Origin: Arsukibacterium sp. UBA3155
GTDB taxonomy: Bacteria; Pseudomonadota; Gammaproteobacteria; Enterobacterales; Alteromonadaceae
Assembly (NCBI GenBank): GCA_002364615.1
Contig: DEYP01000011.1
Coordinates: 1-64,000, forward strand
DNA length: 64,000 bases
Direction: 5' to 3'
The notes below the pieces were generated by a model. It did not search any database. It saw only the letters and a list, made by a program, of their open reading frames with translations, and was not told the origin of the DNA. Shown piece by piece: positions 38,479-48,534 of this stretch. Made by a program: the position numbers and the translations under genes. How positions within the stretch are numbered: the stretch's first letter is position 1; the number at the start of each line of letters is the position of its first letter.

Positions 38479-40125
38479 TTACATCCAGGCTTTTTTGCTA
38501 CGCTGCATCTGCAACAGGCCCTGCTCCAGTAATGCCCTGCCATCAGCCTCTTTAACAAAGGGAATTTCCAGCGCGCCAGAAGCCGTGATCAGCTTAATAG
38601 TGCATAGCCCTGGCCGGCGCATCAGCCAACTTTGTTTGTACTGTACCTGCTGCAATTTATATTTGGCGAAACAGTAGTAGTCCACCCCAAAGTAACCGCG
38701 ACGAAGATAATAATAAGTATCATCCTGCGCATAACCATAGCGATACCAGCGCATCACAATCAGTAGCGCCCAGAATGCCAGGGGTATTACGCTAAGTGCA
38801 GCCAGTTGCGGCTGTTGTTGCAGCCACAGCGATACCGGACCAATAATTGCTGCAGGTAGCCAGAACAAAACGACATTGCGCCAGATAAAACGCCGGCTAA
38901 TGCTATTGAAGTCAATACTACTCAGTTGATTATCAGGGTAAGCATTGCTTAATAAGGCGCTCGCCTCACCCGGGGTGACTGAAGGCACCATAATTTTTTG
39001 TTCAGTGGCGAATTGTTGCTGACCATTAATTTGCTCGAAACTCAGGTTGACCCTGCCCAGCAGCATATCAAGCCAATCACGCTTCATAGCAACCCGTTGC
39101 AATCTTGATAGCCGCATGCTCACTTCATGCCGGGTAAGCAAGCCACTGCGCCGGATATAGTTGTCCTGCTTTTTATGCAGGGTATAGCCATAGAATGACA
39201 GTACCGAACCGAATACTGAAAACAACGTCAGCAGTAACATAATAAACATGGTAAGTGACAACGCGTACAAGCCAATGACCATCCAGGATTGCTGAGCAGG
39301 ATCAAATAAGGCAGGTAAATCAATACCCACCTGCAATAAAAAGCCAAGTATCTGATCTGCAAGCTGGTTATAAAACGGGGCAGCCAGGCCTAAAAACAGC
39401 CAGATCCGATTATTGCTGATGCCATGAATAATTAAATCGCGCACACTGCGCTGATTCAATAGCTGTTCTGTTTCTGCAACAACGGCGGGCTTTGTGTCAT
39501 CACTGTTGTCACTGTCAGCGGGTTTTGCAACGGTCGCGGTTAACTCATGAACTACCAGAATATGTTTTTTTAGTGTTTCAGCAAACGGTCGGCTCAGCGC
39601 AACCAGCCTGGCTTCCTGTTGCACCGAGCCCGCAGTGTCCAGCTGCAAACAAACATAATCTGCCGGCCGGTAGAAAATCGGTTGCTCCAGTTTAATATTC
39701 TGGATCCGGTTAAACGGCAAATTCAGATACTTTTTACTGATAACACCAGAGCGGATCTCTACCGTACCGGCCGAAAGCCGGTATTGGAAGTAATAAAACT
39801 TAAGGATGGCCGAAACGACAATAAGCAGCAATAACCCACTGAGCAGGCCAGCAGCAAAACCAGGGTTATCTTTAATCCGGTTAAACAGCAGAATAAAAGG
39901 CGGAATAAGATAAACAAACTGACCAATAAAAAACCGCAGCACAGCCACCGCAAAATACAAAATGGCAATGGGTGACACCCGCTGCCATTGTCCCTGACCG
40001 TCTGCGTGTTCCAGCTCGGATATGCCAGACACTTTTTCTGGAAGATGTTCAGACATTTCTTCAGGCATTTGTTCAGTTCTGGGTTCCGACGGGATCGCTA
40101 CCCCCGGCTCATTGCTGTTGTTCAT
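38479..40125 (-). CDS. Membrane protein with bacterial PH (bPH2) domains, YdbT-like
   Basis: Large inner-membrane protein (548 residues) with several hydrophobic pairs (near 55-100, 225-290 and 395-430) separated by three bPH2-type domains (for example SAGTVEIRSGVISKKYLNLPFNRIQNIKLEQPI). The family is of unknown function, usually two-gene, encoded with a smaller YdbS-like partner as here. The ATG at 40125 has AAGGA eleven bases upstream and was preferred to the ATG at 40137, which abuts that site. A proline/glutamate-rich cytoplasmic N-terminus of about 35 residues precedes the first membrane segment. Confidence 0.85.
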   Translation of the reverse strand: MNNSNEPGVAIPSEPRTEQMPEEMSEHLPEKVSGISELEHADGQGQWQRVSPIAILYFAVAVLRFFIGQFVYLIPPFILLFNRIKDNPGFAAGLLSGLLLLIVVSAILKFYYFQYRLSAGTVEIRSGVISKKYLNLPFNRIQNIKLEQPIFYRPADYVCLQLDTAGSVQQEARLVALSRPFAETLKKHILVVHELTATVAKPADSDNSDDTKPAVVAETEQLLNQRSVRDLIIHGISNNRIWLFLGLAAPFYNQLADQILGFLLQVGIDLPALFDPAQQSWMVIGLYALSLTMFIMLLLTLFSVFGSVLSFYGYTLHKKQDNYIRRSGLLTRHEVSMRLSRLQRVAMKRDWLDMLLGRVNLSFEQINGQQQFATEQKIMVPSVTPGEASALLSNAYPDNQLSSIDFNSISRRFIWRNVVLFWLPAAIIGPVSLWLQQQPQLAALSVIPLAFWALLIVMRWYRYGYAQDDTYYYLRRGYFGVDYYCFAKYKLQQVQYKQSWLMRRPGLCTIKLITASGALEIPFVKEADGRALLEQGLLQMQRSKKAWM

Positions 40126-40663
40126 CTTGCAATGCATCCTTATGCTGCAATACGAACTGACGAATTTGCTGTGCCTGCTCTAAATGCAGCCCAGGGATCT
40201 CAAAGGTGTGCATAGCGCCACCAGCACTGAACAGTTGTAAACGAGCCAGTGCCGTTTTGCGTTCCAGCGGCCCTTGTTTAAGTTCAATATGCTGGATCCT
40301 GACAACGGGCTGCGTGATCATTTTCTGAAAAAAAATACCTGATTTATAACTAATATCATGTTCGCGCAGCGCAAACAGCTTATGTTTGTCACTCTGCCAG
40401 CAATACAGTGCCCGCAGCAAACCCAGAAAGGGAATTACCCAGAGGCCATGAAACACGGTATCGGACAAGTCGACTGGCAATGGCCACCAGGGTTGCAGGT
40501 AACAGCACAGCAGCACGAACCACAGAACGGTGAAGAACACCGCATTTACGCCCTGTCGCAGCAGCCGGTAGCGTCTGGCTACGCTCTCCAACTGCACAGC
40601 ATGCAGTGGAGTCAGTTGCTCAGTGCTCAGTTGCAGATTGCTGAAGCTGTCGCCGCCTTGCAT
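40109..40663 (-). CDS. bPH2-domain membrane protein, YdbS-like
   Basis: 184 residues, with two membrane segments (about 38-60 and 68-88) followed by a single PH-like domain (REHDISYKSGIFFQKMITQPVVRIQHIELKQ). It overlaps the larger YdbT-like gene by 17 bases, so the two are coupled and probably form a complex. The function is unknown. It follows yehS by four bases. Confidence 0.85.
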   Translation of the reverse strand: MQGGDSFSNLQLSTEQLTPLHAVQLESVARRYRLLRQGVNAVFFTVLWFVLLCCYLQPWWPLPVDLSDTVFHGLWVIPFLGLLRALYCWQSDKHKLFALREHDISYKSGIFFQKMITQPVVRIQHIELKQGPLERKTALARLQLFSAGGAMHTFEIPGLHLEQAQQIRQFVLQHKDALQDEQQQ

Positions 40664-40667
40664 ACCG

Positions 40668-41144
40668 TTACTCCTGCGCTTGAGTATCAGGGCGGAACTT
40701 CAGTTGCAAGCCTTTAATAAAGTTGCGCAGCACCTGGTCCTGACATACCCGGAAATGTTTATGGTCGGCCCGACGGAAAAATGCGCTTAACTCCGGCTTA
40801 CTTAATCTGAAATCAGCCAGTGCCATCACGGCCATAATATCGTCGTCTTTAAAATCCAACGCAATTTTAAGCTTTCGGAAAATAATATTATTGTTCATCC
40901 GCTGCTCTGGCTCAGGCTGTGGCCCTTCTTTACGGCCACGCTTATGAACAATAAGACCATTTAAAAACCGGGCAAGATCGACATCAGCCATGGCGCCAAA
41001 GTCGCTTTCATCATCTTTACTTATCCAGCCAATCATTTGTTCACGGCTTGGGGTCTGGCCGCCAAGTGCCATAATTTCGCTCATGGTGTTGTTGTTGTAT
41101 TCGAAGGCATACCGCAAGCGGCGTAACACGTCATTATTGGTCAC
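40668..41144 (-). CDS. yehS: DUF1456 protein YehS
   Basis: 158-residue protein made of two similar halves, each opening with N-x-(D/I)-x-x-R-(K/R)-L-(K/R) and hydrophobic helices (NNDVLRRLRYAFEY and NNIIFRKLKIALDFKDDD). This is the DUF1456 duplication of YehS. The function is unknown. The start is GTG at 41144. It is the first gene of the group that continues into the PH-domain pair. Confidence 0.9.
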   Translation of the reverse strand: MTNNDVLRRLRYAFEYNNNTMSEIMALGGQTPSREQMIGWISKDDESDFGAMADVDLARFLNGLIVHKRGRKEGPQPEPEQRMNNNIIFRKLKIALDFKDDDIMAVMALADFRLSKPELSAFFRRADHKHFRVCQDQVLRNFIKGLQLKFRPDTQAQE

Positions 41145-41165
41145 AATGCAATCCTGTTATAGGCT

Positions 41166-41194
41166 ATAAAACAACAAAAGGCGCAGAACGCGCC
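41166..41194 (-). terminator. efp terminator
   Basis: GGCGC/GCGCC core (41180-41194) with flanking AACAAAA pairing. The minus strand reads TTTTGTTGTTTTAT after the stem. It separates efp from yehS. Confidence 0.7.
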
Positions 41195-41218
41195 CTTTGT
41201 TATTGTTCACGTGCGAAA

Positions 41219-41776
41219 TTACTTCGCGCGGCTACGGTATTCATCGGTACGGGTGTCAATTTCGATTTTGTCACCAATTTCGACAAACGCCGGTACCATC
41301 AATTCAAAACCGGTATCCAGTTTAGCGGGCTTCATTACTTTACCAGAGGTATCGCCTTTCGCAGCCGGTTCGGTGTAAACCACTTCACGTACCACAACGG
41401 TAGGTAAATCTACAGAAATAGCACGCTCGTTGTAGAATACCACTGAACACTCCATACCATCGGTCAGGTATTTCAGCGCTTCAGTCATGTTTTCGGCTTC
41501 AATTTCATACTGGTTGTACTCAGAATCCATAAATACATACATGGGATCAGAGAAATAAGAGTAAGTAACTTCTTTAGTTTCCAGCAGAACCTGCTCAAAC
41601 TTGTCATCAGCACGGTAAACCGTTTCCATGCCCTGAGCGTTAAGCAGGTTTTTCATTTTCATTTTAACCACGGCAGAGTTACGGCCGGATTTATTAAATT
41701 CGGCTTTCAAAATTACCATCGGTTCAGTGCCAACCATAATTACCTGGCCAGCGCGCAGTTCTTGGGCTGTTTTCAT
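41219..41776 (-). CDS. efp: Elongation factor P (arginine-rhamnosylated type)
   Basis: Relieves ribosome stalling at polyproline. The sequence, with [20 protein letters not shown], is of the Pseudomonas/Shewanella type whose modified residue is arginine, not lysine. If translation starts at the second of two consecutive ATGs (41776) that arginine is residue 32, the established rhamnosylation position, so that start is used (185 residues). The three OB-type domains are complete and end [14 protein letters not shown]. The neighbouring earP encodes the modifying enzyme. Confidence 0.95.
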   Translation of the reverse strand: MKTAQELRAGQVIMVGTEPMVILKAEFNKSGRNSAVVKMKMKNLLNAQGMETVYRADDKFEQVLLETKEVTYSYFSDPMYVFMDSEYNQYEIEAENMTEALKYLTDGMECSVVFYNERAISVDLPTVVVREVVYTEPAAKGDTSGKVMKPAKLDTGFELMVPAFVEIGDKIEIDTRTDEYRSRAK

Positions 41777-41792
41777 CATTATTGAAATATCT

Positions 41793-43001
41793 TCATTGTT
41801 GGGAAAAATTGGGCGTTATTATAAATTTTTTTTTGGCAAAGTGCACGAGGTTGCTGGCAAGATCTCCATTTGCCAGCAATTGTTGGCGCCATTGCTGATT
41901 ATAATCGGTAATTTCTCTGAGCAGCGGATAGAATTGCTGCCAACTGTTGGTTAAATTGCGATCAATATTCCAGTCCAGATACCACTGCTGCACCGGCGCG
42001 GCAAGGCCAGCTGGCATTTGCCGGCAGTAGTGATCAAGAAAGGCCTGCAGCTTTAGCAGATGAGCATTTTCCTGCTGCCGGTAAATTTGCCATACAAAAG
42101 GCTTACCCGCCCAGTGCGCCCGGATAATCGAGTCCTCACCCCTGACAAAATTAACATCGCAAGCTGCCAGCAATAAATCATAATCGGGCTGTGCCAGAAA
42201 AGAGAAAACCTTTATATGCAGATTATCCAATTGCACAATATCGCCAGTTAACAACCCCGGACAGTCGGGGTACTGCGCAGCAAGCGCATTAGCAAGATCG
42301 CCTTGCGGAATAACGCACAATACCTTAGCGGGATGCTGCTGCCATTGCTGTATAAGCTCAGAAATATGGGCATGGCTGTAAGCAAACATCGACACTTTTA
42401 ACTGATAATCAGTATGTTTAATGGCTAGTTTTTGCCAGAATGCGGTTTGGTCCTGCTTTGATTCAATAAAAGTGGCAAGTTGCTGGGCCAGGCCCTGCTC
42501 ATACAGCAGGCCGCCGGTAAGTTTGGTAAAGCCCGGGAAGAAAAAATATTTATTCACGGCCAGCGCTGCTTGTGGCGAACTCAGGCCATGACAACCTTCT
42601 ACCCAGGGTTCAGCCGATAAATATTCCAGATTTATCCAAAGCGGTGCAGGTTGCTGACTTGCCATTTGCTGCTTATATGCCGCAGGAATAGTGCAGGCTA
42701 ATGCTTCTATTACCACAGCGGCGGCGGGTAACTGCTGCCAGTTAACGACAGATTCTTGCGCAGCCGGCCAATAGCATACCTCGACCCCCAACACCGACTG
42801 AGTAACGCATTTGGGATTAATTTGCGGGCAAATGCGTTGAAAACTAGCTAAATCATCTACCCAGAGCTGCACTTTCAGGCCATGCTCAGCCACGAGCTGG
42901 CGACTGATGCGCCAACAAATACCAATATCACCGAAATTATCCACTACCGAGCAGAAGATACGCCATATTCCGTTATAAACGGATTGATTTGAATGTTGCA
43001 A
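41793..43001 (-). CDS. earP: EF-P arginine rhamnosyltransferase EarP
   Basis: Transfers rhamnose from dTDP-rhamnose to Arg32 of EF-P. It is a GT-B inverting glycosyltransferase (DUF2331). The N-terminal [13 protein letters not shown] holds the conserved aspartates, and [26 protein letters not shown] the C-terminal donor-site signature. The frame is open back to 43073, but that would overlap the upstream gene by about 50 bases and add a non-conserved tail. The TTG at 43001 with AGGG six bases ahead gives a 402-residue product close to the family N-terminus and is proposed. It lies 16 bases upstream of the efp start. Confidence 0.92.
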   Translation of the reverse strand: MQHSNQSVYNGIWRIFCSVVDNFGDIGICWRISRQLVAEHGLKVQLWVDDLASFQRICPQINPKCVTQSVLGVEVCYWPAAQESVVNWQQLPAAAVVIEALACTIPAAYKQQMASQQPAPLWINLEYLSAEPWVEGCHGLSSPQAALAVNKYFFFPGFTKLTGGLLYEQGLAQQLATFIESKQDQTAFWQKLAIKHTDYQLKVSMFAYSHAHISELIQQWQQHPAKVLCVIPQGDLANALAAQYPDCPGLLTGDIVQLDNLHIKVFSFLAQPDYDLLLAACDVNFVRGEDSIIRAHWAGKPFVWQIYRQQENAHLLKLQAFLDHYCRQMPAGLAAPVQQWYLDWNIDRNLTNSWQQFYPLLREITDYNQQWRQQLLANGDLASNLVHFAKKKFIITPNFSQQ

Positions 43002-43021
43002 CAATCGCCCTGCCAACTGGT

Positions 43022-43390
43022 TTAAGAAAGTAATGGCACCATTATACCCAGTGCGATACGCAGAAACAGCCATACAATAAGCAGAAATAGCACGCTAACC
43101 AGGCAGCCAAGCAGATATCGGCCAGCATAACGCAGGCGGTTTAGCAGCCGGCTCCAGAAATCGGTGGCAGGGCCATCTGTAGCCGGCTCCGCAAACAGTA
43201 AGGTTAGCAGCATGACATTAAGCGAAAACGCGAAACAAACCGTTGCGGTCAACTGCCAGCGCTGGCTTAGTGCCACCGGCGCCAGCAACAATAAATAACC
43301 GAGCCACACCAGACTAGCCAGCGCCAGCAGTAACCATAACGGTTGTAATGGTTTAAGTTTACGGGCCAGAGCATGATAAAAATTTAGCAT
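43022..43390 (-). CDS. Small uncharacterised membrane protein
   Basis: 122 residues with about three membrane segments (15-37, 47-66 and 92-118), very leucine-rich, with a basic N-terminus (ARKLKPLQ) and a short charged loop (PATDGPATDFWSRLLNRLRY). No family was recognised. Its start overlaps the end of the upstream uncharacterised gene by seven bases, and it ends 20 bases before the proposed earP start, so it is probably in one transcript with earP and efp. Confidence 0.7.
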   Translation of the reverse strand: MLNFYHALARKLKPLQPLWLLLALASLVWLGYLLLLAPVALSQRWQLTATVCFAFSLNVMLLTLLFAEPATDGPATDFWSRLLNRLRYAGRYLLGCLVSVLFLLIVWLFLRIALGIMVPLLS

Positions 43391-43917
43391 TGTTGCTCCT
43401 CTTGCTGACGTAGCGCAGCCGGATAAAGCGGCAGTATACCCGACTCTCCTGCCATATCGCCCACCAGCCAGATTTGCTTAAACGGGTGAGACTTAGGCAT
43501 ACATAATTTATCGCAGTGTGACAGCATGTCCTCCCGAGTCCATAATGGATTAGCATTGCGGATCACCAGCCAGACATTGTCGCTCTGATAATGCTTCTGT
43601 GCCTTACTGCTGATAATCCGGTTCAGGGCAGTCAGCAAGCGATGCTCTGGTGGCGTTCGCAGCAGCGCCATCAGCTCACGATGCGTTTCTGCGCTAATTG
43701 CCCTGCCCAGAATATGCATGGCTTCTACTTCGCTGCCATACAGGTGGGCAATTTCTAAATCCAGCTTAGTGTTTTCGTAGTAGCAGGACACATCGGGTCT
43801 GGCGGGTTCATTGTGCCAGATATGGCGCATCTTAATGCCAAAGCGCTGCTGATACCGGCGCATAAAAATCCGGGCGGCCTCATGCTCCAGTTTTATTTTC
43901 TCTTCAGACCCGTTCAT
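43384..43917 (-). CDS. Uncharacterised protein, possible nuclease-like fold
   Basis: 177 residues, soluble, not recognised. The segment ARPDVSCYYENTKLDLEIA has acidic residues spaced as in PD-(D/E)xK-type nucleases, followed by HLYG and helices, but no clear lysine follows the acidic pair, so this is only a hint. The frame is open to 43977, overlapping lysE. The ATG at 43917 with AAGG eight bases ahead is preferred. It overlaps the small membrane protein gene downstream. Confidence 0.7.
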   Translation of the reverse strand: MNGSEEKIKLEHEAARIFMRRYQQRFGIKMRHIWHNEPARPDVSCYYENTKLDLEIAHLYGSEVEAMHILGRAISAETHRELMALLRTPPEHRLLTALNRIISSKAQKHYQSDNVWLVIRNANPLWTREDMLSHCDKLCMPKSHPFKQIWLVGDMAGESGILPLYPAALRQQEEQQC

Positions 43918-43936
43918 TACCGTTACCTTAACAGCC

Positions 43937-44560
43937 TTAACTTGCCGCTGTGAAGTAATAGCGCCAGATTTGTGCAATAACCGGCAACACAGAAAGCAAT
44001 AATATGGATCCCATAAAGATATTAAAAATTCGCTGAAACAGCGGCTTTGTTAGCACTTTGCGCAAACCGGCACCAAATACCAGCCAAACGCCAACGCATG
44101 GAAACGCCATCATTAAAAATGCCAGGGTAATCATGGCTACCTGCCACCAGTAAACGCCAGAGACTGACGTGAACGCGGCGACGGCACCTGAGGCCATCAC
44201 CCAGGCCTTACCGTTAACCCATTGAAACAACGCAGCTTGCACAAAAGTAAATGGCTTACTTTTGCCAGTGGCAATAGTTTCAGGTCTGGCACTGGCAATA
44301 CGCCAGGCAAGCCAGATTAAGTATAAGGTACCGGCGATTTTGATTAACTGGTGCAACTGCGGATAGCGGTCAAATATCACACCAAAGCCTAAACCGACCA
44401 AAAGCACCATCAGCGGGAAGCCAAAACAAATTCCCAGCCAGTGAGGCACGCTTTGTTTGATGCCGTAATTTACTCCGGATGACATTATCATCACATTATT
44501 AGGACCAGGAGTAATAGTGGTGGAAAATGCAAAAAAAAGTACTGCCAGAAATAACTCCAT
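43937..44560 (-). CDS. LysE/RhtB-family exporter
   Basis: 207-residue inner-membrane protein with six hydrophobic segments and the family signature STTITPGPNNVMIMSSGVNYG at the N-terminus, then ALFQWVNGKAWVMASG in the middle. The family exports amino acids or related solutes; the substrate is not evident. It is the first gene of the run leading to earP and efp. Confidence 0.88.
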   Translation of the reverse strand: MELFLAVLFFAFSTTITPGPNNVMIMSSGVNYGIKQSVPHWLGICFGFPLMVLLVGLGFGVIFDRYPQLHQLIKIAGTLYLIWLAWRIASARPETIATGKSKPFTFVQAALFQWVNGKAWVMASGAVAAFTSVSGVYWWQVAMITLAFLMMAFPCVGVWLVFGAGLRKVLTKPLFQRIFNIFMGSILLLSVLPVIAQIWRYYFTAAS

Positions 44561-44794
44561 ATATAGCCTCAGTTTAGCGATTCGGCGTCTGTGCTTATGA
44601 TATCAGACTCAGCGCGGCAATAACCCAGTTTATCAAGGATAAGTTTGCAGGAAAAAATCGTTAAATATCAAGCTAGACCAGCCGCAACCGTAGAGGGAGA
44701 ACCTTTATTTTCTGTTTTATTCACTTTAATAACATACTGATTTGCTTTCATTAAATTATTAGCTAGACTGGTGTGGATAACAAAGGAGAACGAT

Positions 44795-44989
44795 ATGAAT
44801 AAAATTATTGGTTTAGCGTTATTAGTTGTGGGTGCAGTGCTGCTTTATTTCGGTTACAACGCGTATAACTCGGCGGCTTCAGAGGTCACCGAGTTTGTTA
44901 CCGGTAGCCCGACCGATAACGCGGTCTGGTATCTGGTTGCCGGTGGCCTGGCTGCTATTATTGGAATTGGTGTATTACTGAAAAAATAA
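44795..44989 (+). CDS. DUF3185 small membrane protein
   Basis: 64-residue protein with two membrane helices (about 3-20 and 45-61) joined by a short polar loop with DNAVWYLVAGG, the DUF3185 pattern. The ATG at 44795 has AAAGGAG at a good distance; an in-frame GTG at 44771 is not needed. The function is unknown. The gene stands alone, with a strong palindromic terminator behind it. Confidence 0.8.
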   Translation: MNKIIGLALLVVGAVLLYFGYNAYNSAASEVTEFVTGSPTDNAVWYLVAGGLAAIIGIGVLLKK

Positions 44990-45023
44990 ACATTTACTCT
45001 GGGTTGCCAACATCTCGCTCTAA

Positions 45024-45055
45024 ATAATAAAGGCCACAATTGTGGCCTTTATTAT
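45024..45055. terminator. Perfect 32-base palindromic terminator shared by DUF3185 and glnS
   Basis: A 16-base half-site, ending AAAGGCCACAA, is followed immediately by its exact inverse. A/T tracts on both sides make it bidirectional. It sits between the convergent DUF3185 and glnS genes. Confidence 0.85.
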
Positions 45056-45077
45056 GTCAGCAGCACTATTTTAGCGC

Positions 45078-46742
45078 TTATTCTTCAGCGTTACCCCAAC
45101 TGTCCCGCAGACCAACAGTGCGGTTGAAAATTAACGTATTTGCAGAAGATGCACGATCAGCACAGTAGTAACCTTCCCTTTCAAACTGATACGCTTGCTC
45201 TGCCTTAGCAGTCTGCAAAGAGGGTTCCACATAACCTTGCTTAATCAATAACGATGCCGGGTTAATCACTGTCAGAAAATCTTCTTCTGCTGCCGGGTTA
45301 GCGACACTGAACAGCCGGTCATAAACCCGGAATTCAGCAGGCAGCGCATGGGTTGCCTCTACCCAGTGAATTACCCCGCGCACTTTGCGACCATCAGCCG
45401 GGTTTTCGCCCAGCGTTTCCGGTAAATAACTGCATTTTAATTCAACAATATTGCCGTCGGTGTCTTTAATCACCTCATCCGCGTGAATAACATAAGCATT
45501 GCGAAGCCGGACATCACTGTTCAATACCAGCCGCTTATACTTTTTGTTCGCCTCTTCCCTGAAATCTGCCCGATCAATATAGACCACGGCACCAAAAGGC
45601 AGTTTACGACTGCCCATGCTGTCATCTTTGGGATGGTTTGGCCCATCAAGCCACTCAATGCCATCAGCCGGGTAATTAGTGATCGTTACCTTAAGCGGGT
45701 CGAGCACCGCCATTGCCCTTGGCGCCGCCGCATCTAAATCTTCGCGGATACAGGCTTCCAGCGCGCTCATTTCAATGACATTGTCTTGTTTGGTAACACC
45801 AATACGTTTGGCAAATTCACGAATAGAGGCTGGCGTGTAACCGCGCCGGCGCAGGCCAGCTATCGTTGGCATCCGTGGGTCATCCCAACCGCTGACCACC
45901 TGTTTTTCAACCAGGGTTTGCAGTTTACGCTTACTCATTACCGCGAATTCCAGATTAAGCCTGGAAAACTCAATTTGCTGTGGGTGGCATTTGATCGAGA
46001 TGTTATCCAGGATCCAATCATATAAACGGCGGTTATCCTGGAACTCCAGGGTACACAGCGAATGGGTGATCCCTTCAAGCGCATCCGAAATACAATGGGT
46101 AAAGTCGTACATTGGGTAAATGCACCACTTATCGCCGGTTTGATGGTGATGAGCAAATTTCACCCGGTAAATCACCGGGTCGCGCATACACATAAAACTG
46201 GATGCCATATCAATTTTGGCTCGCAAAGAACATTCACCCTCTTTAAAGCCGCCGGCCCGCATTTTTGCAAACAGTGCCAGGTTCTCATCTATTGAGGTGT
46301 CACGGGTTGGACTATTTTTACCGGGCTGGGTTAAGTTGCCACGATACTCACGCATCTGTTCATTGTTAAGAAAACACACATAAGCCAGGCCTTTGCTGAT
46401 TAACTCAACGGCGAAATCATGCAGGGCATCAAAGTAATCTGATGAATACCGGACCTTGCCACTCCAATCGAAGCCTAACCAGTTAACGTCTTGCTGAATA
46501 GAGTTAACGAAATCGATATTCTCTTTTTCAGGGTTAGTATCGTCAAAGCGTAAATTACACTGCCCCTGATAATCTTTGGCAATACCAAAGTTTAAGCAAA
46601 TAGACTTAGCATGGCCAATATGTAAAAAACCGTTGGGCTCGGGCGGAAAACGCGTTTGGACCGCGCTATGTTTGCCACTGGCCAAATCGGCATCGATAAT
46701 TTGCCGGATAAAATTGCTGGGGCGATGTTCAACGTCCGCCAT
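45078..46742 (-). CDS. glnS: Glutaminyl-tRNA synthetase
   Basis: Class I aminoacyl-tRNA synthetase charging tRNA-Gln. It shows the HIGH box in [18 protein letters not shown], the KMSKS-like VMSKRKL, and the anticodon-binding beta-barrels to the end. The start at 46742 ([16 protein letters not shown]) matches E. coli GlnS and follows AAGGACA; the upstream open frame back to 46853 has no conserved sequence. The length is 554 residues. Confidence 0.96.
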   Translation of the reverse strand: MADVEHRPSNFIRQIIDADLASGKHSAVQTRFPPEPNGFLHIGHAKSICLNFGIAKDYQGQCNLRFDDTNPEKENIDFVNSIQQDVNWLGFDWSGKVRYSSDYFDALHDFAVELISKGLAYVCFLNNEQMREYRGNLTQPGKNSPTRDTSIDENLALFAKMRAGGFKEGECSLRAKIDMASSFMCMRDPVIYRVKFAHHHQTGDKWCIYPMYDFTHCISDALEGITHSLCTLEFQDNRRLYDWILDNISIKCHPQQIEFSRLNLEFAVMSKRKLQTLVEKQVVSGWDDPRMPTIAGLRRRGYTPASIREFAKRIGVTKQDNVIEMSALEACIREDLDAAAPRAMAVLDPLKVTITNYPADGIEWLDGPNHPKDDSMGSRKLPFGAVVYIDRADFREEANKKYKRLVLNSDVRLRNAYVIHADEVIKDTDGNIVELKCSYLPETLGENPADGRKVRGVIHWVEATHALPAEFRVYDRLFSVANPAAEEDFLTVINPASLLIKQGYVEPSLQTAKAEQAYQFEREGYYCADRASSANTLIFNRTVGLRDSWGNAEE

Positions 46743-46873
46743 AATGAAAATTGTCCTTGTAAAACAAATAAAGAGAATAGTAATGGCCGGCATTATAACA
46801 CCGCTATTGGCAGTAGCTATTGTATGTTTGGCAAAAAACCGACCAGGACCCACATGGTCAGCGGTCTAGCCTG

Positions 46874-48502
46874 CTACACCCAGCCTTTTGGTCGGCAGAC
46901 AGTCGGATATTCTGGCATTGCCAATACCCGGTTTAACCAGATAGCATGCGGTGGCAGTTTTTGCCGGGCCATTTGTAAACGTTGAATAATAGCAGGATGT
47001 ACGCCGGTAGCCGGCAAATCTGGGCCGTAGCGCTGCCGGCATTCGTCTTCAAGAAAGCCCATACCATATAAAATACACTCGTAGCTTTCGTGATTCCATA
47101 AACCGCCGGTATCAATCGCTGCCCGGTTATCCGCGGTTGCAGCACCACTATTTATCGTCGTGGCCATGCCGGGGTACCATTGATCCTGAAAATCATGGGC
47201 ACTGGGCGGTTTAATTCGCCAGTACGCCAGCTTGGCTTTTAACCGTTCCGTGATCCGCTCTGGTTTTTGTACTTCACGCCAAAACTCGGTATCCGTGCGC
47301 TTGGTCATACAATAATGCATATTAATAAAATCAAGAATTTCATAAAAACGGTTGGCCATTAACCGGTTATACCGGCCCGCTAATACGGCCATATCCTGCT
47401 CATCATGCGGAAAATGCTCTGCCAGTAATACTGCGCCTAAATCACTCAAATATAAACCGGTAGATTCCAATGGCTCAATAAAGCCGCCCGACAAACCGAT
47501 GGCTACACAGTTGCCACGCCAGTTGCCCTGACGACGGCCAACTTTAAAATCCACTACTCTGGCTTTCAGTTGTTCGGTACCTGGCCCCTGATACGCCCGC
47601 ATTTCCCGCTCGGCTTGTTCAGCACTGATAAATTTGCTGGAATGGACATAGCCGACTGAACGCTGGTTCTGCATCGGGATATCCCAAATCCAACCTGCAG
47701 ATAATGCTGTGGCCGTGGTATATGGTCTGACCATTCCCGGATAAAACTTATCATAAGGTAGATGCATGGTGATGGCGCGATCGCACAATAACCATTGCGA
47801 GCAATCTTCAAAACCCACGCCAAGCTGCTCTTCAATTAACTTGGCTTTAAAGCCAGTGCAATCAACAAATAAATCTGCCGTTAACCGCTGTTGTTGATCG
47901 GTTGTTACTGCAACAATCTTATCCGGGCCTTGCATTTCAACACCCGCTAAATTCGCCAGGGTATGAACGACACCACGTGCGGTAGAAAAATCGCGCAGGT
48001 AATCAGCAAATTTCTGGGCGTTCATATGGTAGGCATAGTTTAAGCGGGAGCCCATATCCCATTTACCCAGCATCAGCGGCGCCAGGCCCATTTCACATAT
48101 AATGGGTTGTGCCGAGCACGTTTCCATAAAAGGTATACTGCGATCGCTTTTCAGCCAGTCACTGCCGGCGCGGTCGATAGGCTGTACCCGCATACTGGTA
48201 AACGGATGATGGTAAAAACTGTTGTCATTATGTACCCAGTTACAATATTTGATGGATTGTTTAAAGGTCGCATCGGTGGCTTTCATAAACTCCAGCTCGT
48301 CCACCCCGACTACTGCCAGCAAATGGCGCATAGAGGGTATGGTCGCTTCGCCTACCGAAATTCTTGGAATATCGGGTGATTCCAGCAATTCAATCAAGAC
48401 ATTCTGTTCGGTACCCTGCTTATTCAGGGCACCGTTAAGATAGGCGGCGGTCATCCAGCCAGCTGAACCACCACCGACGATCAGTACTTTACGTTGTTGC
48501 AT
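46874..48502 (-). CDS. Flavin-dependent (tryptophan-type) halogenase
   Basis: 542-residue FADH2-dependent halogenase of the tryptophan 7-halogenase family (PrnA-like). The FAD-binding GGGSAGWMTAA is at residues 10-20, the lysine that forms the haloamine is Lys81 (DATFKQSIKYCNW), the halogenase motif WxWxIP is present as GWIWDIP, and the acidic residue lies in GGFIEPLESTGLY, so all known catalytic positions are kept. The substrate cannot be told. Relatives beside TonB receptors in other bacteria often act on free indoles in vitro. It follows the sulfotransferase by 32 bases. A reductase partner is not encoded nearby. Confidence 0.9.
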   Translation of the reverse strand: MQQRKVLIVGGGSAGWMTAAYLNGALNKQGTEQNVLIELLESPDIPRISVGEATIPSMRHLLAVVGVDELEFMKATDATFKQSIKYCNWVHNDNSFYHHPFTSMRVQPIDRAGSDWLKSDRSIPFMETCSAQPIICEMGLAPLMLGKWDMGSRLNYAYHMNAQKFADYLRDFSTARGVVHTLANLAGVEMQGPDKIVAVTTDQQQRLTADLFVDCTGFKAKLIEEQLGVGFEDCSQWLLCDRAITMHLPYDKFYPGMVRPYTTATALSAGWIWDIPMQNQRSVGYVHSSKFISAEQAEREMRAYQGPGTEQLKARVVDFKVGRRQGNWRGNCVAIGLSGGFIEPLESTGLYLSDLGAVLLAEHFPHDEQDMAVLAGRYNRLMANRFYEILDFINMHYCMTKRTDTEFWREVQKPERITERLKAKLAYWRIKPPSAHDFQDQWYPGMATTINSGAATADNRAAIDTGGLWNHESYECILYGMGFLEDECRQRYGPDLPATGVHPAIIQRLQMARQKLPPHAIWLNRVLAMPEYPTVCRPKGWV

Positions 48503-48534
48503 TAGGCTTCCACCACTTATTGCTTATTATTTTT

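Noticed and set aside
45024-45055. Perfect 32-base palindrome considered as a recombination or protein-binding site
   Set aside because: It lies between two convergent stop codons with A/T tracts on both sides, which a bidirectional terminator explains fully.
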